A stretch of 64,000 nt of DNA from Paraphysoderma sedebokerense (taxonomy: Eukaryota; Blastocladiomycota; Physodermatomycetes; Physodermatales; Physodermataceae): the NCBI GenBank assembly GCA_025602915.1, contig JAHLJZ010000012.1, positions 124,001-188,000 on the forward strand. The letters are read 5' to 3'. Under the pieces are notes generated by a model. The model searched no databases and had not been told where the DNA came from. It saw nothing but the letters and a program-made list of their open reading frames with translations. The translations under genes were made by a program, and so were the position numbers. How positions within the stretch are numbered: the stretch's first letter is position 1; the number at the start of each line of letters is the position of its first letter. Positions 50,456 to 61,409 of the stretch are shown here, one piece after another.

Positions 50456-52180
50456 ATGTTGCCACCGATATATCTACTGTTGTTGCTGTCGCATTTGTAC
50501 AGTCTAGTCGCTTCAAATCCTCTAATCATCTCGCCAGATACCAACCCAAACGACGTCCCCCTCTCGTCACAATTGCTATCCTCCGGCATTACACAATGGG
50601 AGGGCCGTATCGTATCGACTAATCAGAAGTTTGACATTCAATTCTCTTGCCGATCTTCTGCTTCGTTTTGTGACTCCGCTAGAACTGTGTTCCAAAAAGC
50701 TGCCGATAGGATTTCGAATGTGTTAGTACTGAAGCATACTGTCACTATGCAATTGGCGATGTTTTTGCCTTGTAATAGTCCAAATCCGGGTCCTTCTTGT
50801 TCCGAATTAAGAGTATTGGGGTTTGCTGCGCCATGTTCGTATCAATAATTCCAATCCAGTCAATAGTGCTTTTGTCCGTTTGAGGACGACTTTTATGAAT
50901 CTTCCTCTAACTGCTTCGATTATCATCTTCAGCCAATTTTTTGCGAATTCAAAACTCTGACACTGGTGAAACCTTATCATACCCTCAGGCTTTGGCAAGA
51001 GAGTTGGCGGACACAGGAGGCGCACGATTACAAGATCATGATATAGTTGCGAGGTTCAATGCCCTCTCAAGTTGGTGGATGAATAATGGTACCGCAATCA
51101 CTTCCAATCAATTTGATTTGGAATATGTGGCTACACAGTAAGTATTACTTTCTTATTTCAATGCTCACGTTTATTAAACAGTCTAACTGACATTAACGAT
51201 TCTTTGCTCACAGCGAATTTTTGCATGGTAAGATTTTGATGTTATCTTAATCATTGTTCAACTTTTACGATTCTCTTCATTGAAAACTTGCTGAAATCAT
51301 TTTGACCTCTTGAAAATTATTACAGGTTTTGGTTTCGGTGTAACATTTTGGATCGGTGATAATTCTGATTCGACAGTGGTCCCAATTCCTGATGTAGATG
51401 ATAAAACGAAAACCTTTTTCGGGTGGAAAACACCCTCCATTTGGGATAAGTACGTTTATGATGTAAATGGGAACGCACAATGGCTTTACTATTCAAATTC
51501 ATTCAAAGAAATCACTGAGGCGTTTACAGGTGGTAAACCGAAGGATTTAAATAGCGTTAGTAAATTCTTGGAAGGATCCACCGCCGCTCTGAATCTTGCG
51601 AAACAGATGTACAGTAGAAGCACAACAAACCAAAGTGTGGTTTTCAGAACAAGGAATGAGAATAATTACGTTATAGAAACAGGAATTAAGGTAAAAATCC
51701 TTTACACATCAAGCTTCCGCCCTTAACGTTTGTCTAATCAATTCCTTCTATTTCGGATCAAATTAGAATTTTACTCAAGGCTCGTCTCTTGGTCACATTG
51801 ATTTCACTTATTACTACACACCGAATTTCCTCATGGTCTTCGCAACCAAAGCCAGCCCTTCAGATATCGTCACATTAGGTACCAAGATCAACACCACTTC
51901 AGCTCCACAAAACGGAATTGGGCAGGGTATCGTTGAAGTTTTAGAAACTTTGGGATATGCCAGTGTAAATTATACTCCTCCTACACAAAAATTAAAAGTC
52001 GTGGGTAGTGACCTCGATAATGATAAACGACCTTCGAGTGCCGCATCTGCGCTTTTCCGTGGAAAGGGAATAGTATACCTGAAAGGAGCTAGTTGTTCTC
52101 AACTTATTACTATTCTCAATGGATTCGGACTTCCATTGAGTATCGTCATGGCCGGATTGATTGGACTGATAGGAGTCTAA
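50456..52180 (+). CDS. secreted, GPI-type HExxHGxGF metalloprotease-like protein, paralog B
   Basis: Five exons sum to 458 residues: 50456-50834, 50933-51137, 51214-51227, 51326-51690 and 51767-52180. Signal peptide ~1-20 (MLPPIYLLLLLSHLYSLVAS), the same domain order as the gene at 2360-3991, and a hydrophobic C-terminal tail (FGLPLSIVMAGLIGLIGV) fitting GPI attachment. Exon 3 is a 14-base microexon that encodes most of the zinc motif (H-E-F-L-H-G); its flanking introns split the first His and the Gly codons. Paralog A has only the first of these two introns. The paralogs share the N-terminal SAIL/QLL..ITQWxGxIVSxNQKF and WDKYV segments, so they are a real duplicate pair 47 kb apart in opposite orientation. 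Function is unknown; a wall-facing metallopeptidase is the working idea. Confidence 0.7.
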
Positions 52181-52629
52181 TAGATCAATGTGGGGAATTC
52201 ATTCAAAAGGAGTACTTCCTCATAGCCATGTGTGAAAATCATCGATGATGTAGATCGGCTCGGTAAATTCCAGTTAGAGGAGGACGTTTTGCCGATATAT
52301 TATATTGTGTATTATATACAGCTCTTTTATTTGATAGTCGGTACCCACGAGAGTGCAATTCTGTGTATAGCCGGTTATATAGTATTTTGTAGTGAGTTTT
52401 AATCTAATTCTTTAAATGGAACATGTTTCATAAATGAAATATTATTTGTTACATTTGAGATTATCAATTTCAATATCGTACAATTTTCCACACAAATGAT
52501 ACACCTTTCAATATTACACAACAGTATATTTCACCAATATTTAACCGCCACGCAACTTGCAAACGTTTATAGAACATTCATATCTATCGTTTCCTTCTGT
52601 TTCCCAATTAATAAACCAGCATTCAGCTC
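52181..52629. other. 3' flanks of convergent genes
   Basis: AT-rich 3' regions of the HExxH paralog (+) and the F-box gene (-). Small open frames are not protein-like. Confidence 0.5.
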
Positions 52630-55519
52630 TCATGCACAACGTTGCAACACCCAAACTTTTCTCCCCACGAATCCTACCACCGCTCTTTTATCTTTACCCA
52701 CGAAAAACAAATCACAGAAACAATTCGCAAATTCATCTCTCTTGATATGAAGATTTAACTTGAATAAAACCTCTTCAGTCTCGATATCCAGAATCATAAA
52801 GTACCCAGAGACAGTGATCACAAAGAGAAGCGAAGAACCTGTAGTGTAAGATACAAAATGGGGTAAAGAGATAGCGAAATTGAACAGCGGATTTGTAGAC
52901 GGCGTTTGAGTAAGATCTTGATTGGAGTAGGTGGATGTAGATGAAGATGGGAACGTTGTCAACGAAGAGGGGACAGAAGGAACAACAGAGAATAAGATGT
53001 TGACTTGGGATTCGCCTATCGAGTCAAAATCAGTGTAAATATCGGCGGCCGTTAAGAACTGAGAAACGACACTGCTATCGCATATCGATTTTGAACTTCG
53101 AGACAGCTGATTTGTGGTTTCGGACTGAGATGAGATGGACGAGGAACAAGAAAATGGAATGATATCCCATTTTCGGTATCGAACGCCATCAACTGGTTTG
53201 ACTGGAAATCTATATATTGGTATTTGCTTTAGTAACTGTCCACTTGTTAAATGGTAGATTCGGATGTAACCGTCAGTGTGGCCTGTAAAAGAAGGTAAAG
53301 TTACTATAAAATTCAAGACTTCAAGCTTAGGTTATAGGTCAATCCCAGAAACAAAAACGCCGGCATCAGAGACTAAGGGAGCGGCAAAACTTGGCGACTG
53401 ACTTTTCAAGCAAAAGATTCAAATTAAAAAATTTTTAATACTAACCAGTGACAACCCAATCGCCGCAGTACCCTCCATCATGGCACACATAGCTCGTTCC
53501 CTTTCCGTATTTCATTACTTTGACCGCGTCCATTTCAGTCTTCATCTGAGGCTGCCACGGTTCTTTTGAGCATGCGCTGTTTCCGTCGTCTGTCTCCACT
53601 CCATCAGTTGCGACCTCCTCGTTCTTGCTCGAATGTTTTGAAATTTGTAGAAAAGGAAGGTCAAACAAAGTACCGTGGCATTGACACTCCTGTGATTTTG
53701 AATAATGTAACAGGAATAAATGAGGGGTTGGACTAGCGAGATGTGGTGGGTATGTATAAGAGTAGTTATTTGATTGCTGGAAAGCTTTGTTTGACGGATC
53801 GGTTGACGCAGTAGATAGGTTGACCGTGTTAAAGCTTTCAGATGAAGATAACGAAGGATGTTTCCGGAAATCAAATTCCCATTTGTCGTTTTCCGAGTTT
53901 ATGAATAGCAGTCTTGCTCCGACCACATCCAGCACTCGATCAAACTTGTATTCATAAAGAACCACACCACTGGGCTTTTTTGAGTGGAAGAAATCTGTAG
54001 ACTGCTCAAGTTTGGTGTTTGGAGTACCGGACGAGGGACTAGATTCGCTGAACTCCCCCTTGTTGTCGGACGAACCTTCCGGAATCGTAGTTGGAGCGGA
54101 AGTAGATTCACAAGGCGGCGCAACAGCTTTATCCTCCCACAGCTTTCGAACCTGAATAGTTGTCACGTTCCTACCAAAGTCTTGAATACACAAAACGTAA
54201 ACTCCCAGGACAGCGTCTACCTGAACAACAAACATTTCTAGGAATTCCTCAGGGTTGTCTAATAGATACGTCTCGATACTAGAAAGTTCTGGTAATCCTG
54301 CTTTCTTGCGTTGACTATTTACCTGATGTATATCGAAGCCATGAAGAGTTGGAAAAGGGTATATATGCATGATATCATGATAGAGCGAGTGGGTGAAATT
54401 GGGATAGTCGTAGATTAGAATTCTTGTAGAATCAAATGATGAGTCTGCCGTAAATTTAGGGGTCGCAAAACCAAATGTCCGACTTCGACAAGCACAAAGT
54501 AAGATGGATGGGTAGGATTGCGATAAAGTGGACAATCGCGGGTTAAGGTCGGAAATATTAGGGTTAATATCCAGAAGTACTTCATCGACTGATCGAGAAA
54601 TGGTGATGCTCGTTTTAGATACAGAGTTTGGTATCTTCAATGCACTTAAAGTGAAGTTATAATTTGGCAGGGGTGCTTGAGATGAAGTTGTAATCGGAGG
54701 ATTGGCGGAGGTTGGGGAAGCAACTGATGATGGATTCGACGAAGGCTCTGAAGGACCGGCCGACTGATCAGGAGGGAAAGTGTCGGTTTCTTGCGCATAA
54801 ATCGAACCAACGCTGTCGATGCCATTCACATCCCTATTAGATTGGCGGTGCAGATGCCATAACAAGTCGTAAAATTCCAATGTTGAATTTGCACTTCCGT
54901 TTGTTTCTGTCAAAGTACTATCGGTCTCGTCGTCACTTAAAATCTCCATATCTTGCACCATACTTCGAATCATTTCGTTATCCTCTATATCTTCCTCTTC
55001 AGTTGCATCGAAGGCATTCAATTGTTCCATAACATCCTGGTAAATAAGATTTCTCGGATTGTTACGCCCAGTTTCTTCGTCTTCAGGAACAAGTCGCTGG
55101 ACTCGCAGTTTGCCCTTAACTTGAGCAGTTGGTTGAATATGAAAACTTTTTGGGCCGATCGGTGACTTCCAATACCGCCGAAATTCTAAGTCACTTTGAT
55201 ACTTTTCCTTCCAATTAGAGCAAGCGAACGGAGGTATATATTTGGATGTTCGTGGAAAACGGTGTCGATAGAGATTGTACCAAACTCGATTATCATTGCA
55301 CAATCTGGGAAATTTTCAAAGACGTTAGAATCCAAATAGTAAGATTAGTCAACGTAGCATCGTCGGAATGAATTGAACCAATCCTAACAACCTGTGAAAA
55401 GTCCTTGCGGCGATGGACACTTGGACGATGTGAGAAGGATGGTCCAGATGCGAAAAGATTTGCAGCCATAACTCATCCGATAAGGGTGGCAGATTCTCCA
55501 TGCTAGATGTCGTCATCAT
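52630..55519 (-). CDS. F-box protein, large, WD40-like C-terminus
   Basis: Four or so minus-strand exons; exon 1 (55519-55392) gives MMTTSSMENLPPLSDELWLQIFSHLDHPSHI, a canonical F-box (Leu-x-Asp-Glu-Leu-Trp...Ile...Leu), continuing as ARTFHR and LCNDNRVWYNLYRHRF, which is the typical F-box end. An acidic linker and Ser/Pro-rich stretch follow, then a region with beta-rich blocks (LLCACRSRTFGFATP, VLVVGVYVLCIQD, DWVVTGHTDGYIRIYHLTSGQLLKQIPIY), the last being a clear WD40-type repeat split by an intron near 53318-53441. F-box proteins recruit substrates to the SCF ubiquitin ligase via Skp1; the C-terminal propeller would bind them. Whether there is a full seven-bladed propeller is uncertain. 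Confidence 0.78.
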
Positions 55520-55924
55520 TGTCTCTGTCTATGCCCACAATATTTACAAGAGCGAAAATGGTTCTGTGCTAAATATATAGACGGAAAGAGGAATTTGGCA
55601 GAGTCGTTGGGATGGCGAAATTAGCTCGGCGTATGATCAGAGCGCAGACGACAATTGCTTGTGCCGTCAGGAATTAAATTATCTTTTATGTATATTTTGC
55701 AATTGCTCATGATATACATTTTATGATTTTCTATATTTTTGGATTTGAAGTATCATTTGGCCCTCTCCTTTCATTGATTTGCCTATGCCAGATATCATTG
55801 CACTGTATCTTCAGGGGAATGCTTTCTACCTCTGTTTTAAACGGATATATCCCAAATTTATAACCGCTAAAATAGACGTTATAATGGGGATTAAAATCCT
55901 GTATTGTTTATTTGTTTACATTAA
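55520..55924. other. divergent promoter between the F-box gene and TAF7
   Basis: 405 bases. A plus-strand frame starting at 55779 runs into the TAF7 start region in a different frame and looks like chance or an upstream ORF. No clear motif. Confidence 0.45.
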
Positions 55925-57867
55925 ATGGCCTCTCAAAATATCACGTCCAACAAGTTCCATCAAAAACTTTTTCGCCAGACCGATACCCCCAATTTAATAC
56001 TACTCACTACTAAGTCATCAGAACAACAGATTATGCCGTCAAAACCGAGGATATCTCGATCCAAATCAACATCAAAGGGATCCCGCTCGAATGCTGGCCT
56101 TCAGTCAACTCCGACACTTAAAATAAAACTCTCGTCCCCAGCCATCACCGCCTCCATATCAAAGAAGGGCTCGTCCAAGAAGTCGAAGGAAAAAAAGAAA
56201 TCGAAGTTCAAGGAAGAAGATTCGGATGATGAAACTTCCTACCCTACGGAGGAACATCTGATCTTAAGGTTGCCCAATAACCCGCAGATCACAACGAAAT
56301 TCAAAGATGCCATTCAAAAACGAGAAATACCAGAAGGATTCAAAATAGCTTTTAAAGGTACGTTATATTCGATTATTAAGCTAAATAGAGGTTTGATGGA
56401 CTGTGAAGTGACTAATTGGTCCTGAAATAATATCAATATCTATACTGATGCAATCATATCAAATCTTTCCTGCAGATTCGAGGAACGCAACGGCCCATAT
56501 TTACAACGAGCAGTATTCTGCTAAACTAGTCGATTTGCCTTGTATCACCGAATCCTTAAAAACATTTGATAACAAGCAGTATTACAAAATTGCTGACATT
56601 TGCCAGGTATTGATTTGCTCTTCTGTTAGATGAAGTTTCGGGATTACATCGGCTAGTTTTGACGCTCACTGAATTATGATTAAACCCATTTTCGAATGAA
56701 TTATCAAATAGATGCTTGTCGTATCTCCAAACCCCACATCATCACAACAGCCAGCCTATTTTCAGCAATCCCAGACCTCATCACGACTCAACTCAGAAGA
56801 ATATGTTTTTCCTGACGGACTCACACCTCCGTTGAGAAACGTCCGAAAAAGGAGATTCCGAAAACGAATGGTCAATCACCGAGCGATTGAAAATATCGAA
56901 GCCGAAGTGGAACGATTATTAAGTATTGATTCAAATGCGGAGGAAGTGCGTTATGGTATGTTGACTATCTGTCTGTAAGAACGCTATTGTACGGTGTCAT
57001 AACTTTACTAACCAGTTTTTCCTTCGTTGCTTTATTTTTCTGTCTTCTCTGTTTGCAATGATTGCTGCGTGTACATAGAGATAATAGAAGAACGGGAGCC
57101 ATCCTCCTCCGACGGCGAAGACGAAGAGTCATCACATATTCCGTCACGGTCGCAAATGGACGAAGATACACAGTCAATGGCATCGGTCATTTCATCTCAA
57201 GTTAAGCACGAGCAAGACGCAGACGAGGAAGAAGATAGTGACCTTGACTTAGCTGCTGAGATTGAGAAAGGAATTGCAGTTGCAGATGAGGAGGATGAGA
57301 GTGATGAAGAGGATGAAGATGAAGACGAAGAGGACGAAGAAGATGAGGAAGATGAGGAAGAAGGAGAGGGTAGCAGCGAAGGTGAAGGAGATGGTCTGTG
57401 GATTTACTTCTTTTTCTATTAACTTTCTCGTCTATTGCAAATATTTATATGAGTGATCCTAACTTGACCGTACCATACCTTCACATCCGTTTTATTGAAA
57501 TTAAATACTTTTAATCACAGATATAGCAACCCTCCAAAACGACAAGTCTTCTCTCCTTGAAGAAATTTCCGATTTGGAGACTAAATTAAACGAAAAGATT
57601 GAACAGATTGAAAAAGTTCCAAATCCTATTTTGAAGGTAAATTCATCATTACAACTGTTTCAATGTTTCTTCCTCCTCTATGGATTTAGTGACCATCCAC
57701 GACACTGGAGTGCTAATGTTTTCATTCTTTCAAACTTGTGCCTTTGATTCGTATCACAATATTAGAAACGGTTCCAAGATCAACAAACTCAAATTGAAGA
57801 AAAATTATTGTTCAAACGATCGCAGGTAATGGAGATAGATACCAGATTAAGAGAATTGGGCGGGTAG
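55925..57867 (+). CDS. TAF7: TFIID subunit TAF7
   Basis: Six exons sum to 446 residues: 55925-56357, 56476-56606, 56712-56955, 57079-57393, 57521-57636 and 57766-57867. After a basic Ser/Lys-rich start, the TAFII55 domain reads EEHLILRLP, then KIAFKDSRNATAHIYNEQY, AKLVDLPCITESLKTFD, KIADICQMLVV and DGLTPPLRNVRKRRFRK, the core TAF7 signature. A very acidic Asp/Glu tract (EEDEDEDEEDEEDEE, ~residues 340-380) and a final coiled coil follow. TAF7 binds TAF1 and restrains its activity in TFIID. A Met at 56034 is an alternative start; the first in-frame ATG was used. Confidence 0.93.
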
Positions 57868-58465
57868 GATAGTCGAATACCGTTGAGATGATTTGTATTT
57901 GATAATCCAGTTCAGAATACCAATCATAAGGAATTCCATACCCCAGACGAAGAATGTATATTGTGAAGTCACCTCGGTTATTGTAAATACGTAGGATGAA
58001 TGTAGACTGTACAATGGCAAGCAAAAATTAAAGCATTCAAGAGTCCAAGATATATATATAGAAGCTCGATCCAAATGTACAGAAATATTTATACAAATTA
58101 ACCAACATCCAAAAGCGCAAAACGTTTAAAGCGTTAAAGTACTGCAAGTTCTCGGTGACACTCCTTCAATCGCTATTCTTGCAATATTTTGCTTCTCTTG
58201 GTTAATTGATTCATTCATCCTCTGTCATCAGTATCCATCCTAATAGCTTTCTTAATTGTCCATTTTTAATGCTACTCATCACCATTGGTAAGAATGGGGC
58301 CATGAAATTACGGTACTTGGATCTCGAAAGGTAATACAGTGAAATGAAGAGTAGAAGTATGTTAAATAGTAGGTGTGTGGTCGTCGACTTTGACAATAAG
58401 GTAGTTGGGGTTAATAAACGGTCAGAGAAGCCACAGGATCGCAATGATTGAAATACAAACAACAA
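57868..58465. other. 3' flanks, with a possible extra exon
   Basis: Convergent ends of TAF7 and the acyl-CoA-binding gene. A minus-strand frame at 58465-58211 encodes a hydrophobic segment (HLLFNILLLFISLYYLSRS) and a charged end; it may be an alternative last exon of the acyl-CoA-binding gene, but a consistent splice was not proven. Confidence 0.4.
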
Positions 58466-60073
58466 TTATTGCAACAAGAAATATAAAGTCATAGAACAAA
58501 CCTTGATAATCCACATGATTAACCATCCCACTGACCATTTACGCCTGGTCACGCCGTTTCCTCGTCCGTTTACTCCAACATTACTATGTCCTTGCTTCAC
58601 AACCCTCTCTAACTCCTCCTGCAACCCCGCAACTTTGGCTTGCATAATCTGTAGTGCCTTTTGGGCTTGATCTAATTTTGATTCCGTTCCATTGTCTTTT
58701 GCCCCAAGTAATGTTTTAGCGCCATTGTCTGGTTCATCGTTCGCGGGCACAATTTCGACATCTCCGTTTTCAATATCTAAATTTGAGAGCTTACGGATGG
58801 GTGAAACCTCAAGGGCATTGAATTGTTTCTGTGCTTGAGCTTGATACGGGTGCCTATAGCTGAAAGTAGACGTCCTTGATTGATTCTGATAATGAGAACC
58901 TGGTTGAACAATGGCGGGGGTAATCGTATATCCGGATGAACTAGCAATAGACCGAGCGTCGTACTCTCTAACATCACCCCGATCTCTTTCTCTTTCAAAA
59001 TCCCGTTGAGACTCGTACTCTGGCTCTCGAATGGGAGAACTCGGGTAACTACCAATACTTTGGCTCATATAATCGATTGAGTTATTGTTGGATTCTAAGT
59101 AGTCGGGTTCTGGTGTTGATGTTCGTATGGGTGCTGCTGTTGGAGAGGAGGAGATGGAAGTCGCATTCGGGGAGGAGGAGAACTGGCGGACAAGGGATAG
59201 GGCTTGAGGCCGATCGGGAAATCTCTTTAGAAACTGATTCGATAAGAAGCAACACATCGTCGGTTGAGAGGTACCAAAGTCGCACAGAATTGAGCAGAGC
59301 AGATGGAAAGGATAGATGTTGAAACCTGATCAGTCATCCACTTTGGAGATTATAGTCTTCAAGGTTTGACAAGAAGCGAAAGTGAGTCTGTCCATACCTG
59401 TACCAGCTTCTTCACATATATCTCCTTTGCTTCATCTTCATCTGTTCCTTTCCACTTGTACCATGCATCCCTATTGATCGCAATTCGAAAGCACATAACA
59501 TCACGTTAGTCATGTCGGCAGAAATACCGCTTCCAGCTTTTAGATGACCCAATGATATAGATTAAAATGGATAACGATGAAGTGAATGACTGATTACCAT
59601 TTAGCCCTAGCCAATAGGTCCCAAAACGACGGTCTCGAGCCGATTACATCACCAACTGTTGCTTGTTTGTACAGCGCATAGAACTAATCAACAACGACGT
59701 TTGAAGGTGTTTGATGTAAGTACATTTAGAATTGAATACCAAAATTATGGTAATGGAAGAACAATAAATATGAAATGAATGTCTTTGTCAGCAAGGAACT
59801 TTGAGCAGATATCATCGCGAAGGCTACTCTTGACTGAGTTGGAGTTATCAAGATTCGAAATGCAAATCATTCGACATTATTTACGAATCACCAACGATAC
59901 AGACAACAGAGAGCTAAAAAGGGTTACATGGTCATTTTATACTGCAAGAAGAAATATACCTCTAGCTTTTCCTCCGTGGAAGGCAGCATATCATTTGGAG
60001 GTAAATTCGAAATAGCATCGACGGCTTTGTTGAATTTTGACTCAATGTCCAGAGTGGTGTTTTCTTCTTCCAT
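58466..60073 (-). CDS. acyl-CoA-binding domain protein, membrane-anchored (ACBD5-like)
   Basis: Minus-strand gene; exon 1 is about 60073-59960. It starts MEEENTTLDIESKF and contains ISNLPPNDMLPSTEEKLE. The second exon continues FYALYKQATVGDVIGSRPSFWDLLARAKWDAWYKWKG, with later residues EDEAKEIYVKKLVQRFPDRP. This is a complete ACBP domain with the Lys/Tyr acyl-CoA contacts. A long Ser/Pro-rich, low-complexity middle follows, then a coiled coil (KALQIMQAKVAGLQEELERVV) and a C-terminal hydrophobic segment (WSVGWLIMWIIKVCSMTLYFLL). This is the layout of ACBD4/5 proteins on peroxisome and ER membranes, which take up very-long-chain acyl-CoA and tether organelles. The exact C-terminus (ending here or spliced into the frame to the left) is open. 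Confidence 0.82.
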
Positions 60074-61409
60074 GCTGATATGGCGTCAATTAGACTGAAT
60101 CTAAAGTATCTGCAGATTATGGATATATATAAAATGGGACAAAACGGAATGATAGGGCTCGGTGGAACTGACTTTTTCACGAGGGAATTCCTTCAGCCCG
60201 CCCAGCGCAAGGAAATTCGCTGATGTGGATTTGTGCGCTTTGCCTTCGGAAATATCCATTTATCAATCAGTATAAATAATTAAAACTTTACATGTGGGCT
60301 TTAGAAAGACCCCTTCATTGCTTGTAAGACAAACTTGATAAATTCTGATTCGTCAACTGCTCTAACTTTGTGTGGAATGCAAAAAGCTCAGATGGTATTT
60401 CCTTAGATGACCCCTAATTGATATTTAGTTCAAATAATAGGTAGTTTCTTGCAATTTGCCTCTCAAATTTATTCTTTTGCCTGACTTCAGCTACGGATTA
60501 CCTGGCATTATATTATCACTTGTCAAATGTTCATAAATAAGACAAGTAAATTCAGAACTTCTTGGTTTTGTCTGGGTGAATTTATTACTGCAAAAAGAAA
60601 AACAGTTATATTTTAGAGGTATCGGTGAGAGATTGGGTCCAACTGTCCAACATGCGCTGAACGGTCGCAACATAGAGGTCTATTGATCAACAGTGAAATC
60701 CTGCACCTTGTCCCTATTATCTTATCGGTTCCAAGTTAAATGAGCGTTTTCACTCGCTGATTTTGCCATAGTTAGATTCCTCAGTTTGATGTTCAGCGTA
60801 AGCATGGCCACTTATTAGGATTTGAAAATGTTGGTTTTCCAAGCGCTCAACGAACAACCGACATGCTGGACATGGAACTCTCCAACAGGGGCGCCCTGGC
60901 GGGTTCAACATTGAATTTTGAGGTGTTCTTCCAGAATAATCGGAATTGTATTTCACTTCCCCTAGGAGTCAATATGAGTTAAAAAAAATTAAATTGAGTC
61001 TATTGGGAGGGCGGCCAATGAGCAGCCGGCTTTAAGTGTCATCGGACCTTTTTTAGTTTATCATCCAGCCAAAAATAGCCGAAGATAGTTGATGCGATTG
61101 TGGCCGTACGGGGCAGAATATGGGAAATTGGACGTTGACACAATCGGACGCAATCCGACACAATGTCCGAGATAAAGCAATGTCAGAACGTGAGGTTTCA
61201 GGGTCCTGATAGCAGACAAGCCTAACGCGACTCCCCGTTCATGACCGCGAAACTAAAACCGGCTTGGGCGGAATCCTCATTGCGAAACTCTGCTTTTATA
61301 CATCCTGTAACCCCCCTGAGGGTCCAATTTTTTATCCTCCCGCTATCGAGATATCCTCTCATTTCCGCAATATTTTTCTTTCTTACCGTTCTATATACCA
61401 ATACATACC
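60074..61409. other. intergenic, divergent promoters
   Basis: 1.3 kb between the acyl-CoA-binding gene (-) and the secreted-protein gene (+). A CCAAT box lies at about 61014-61018 within a short GC-rich stretch, ~390 bases before the secreted gene's start. Minus-strand open frames at 60491-60673 and 60750-60956 were not recognised and have no clear splice partners. Confidence 0.5.

Noticed and set aside
60491-60956. Two short minus-strand frames that might be a gene or a transposase remnant
   Set aside because: No zinc finger, DDE or other transposase motif and no terminal repeats; too short to support a call.
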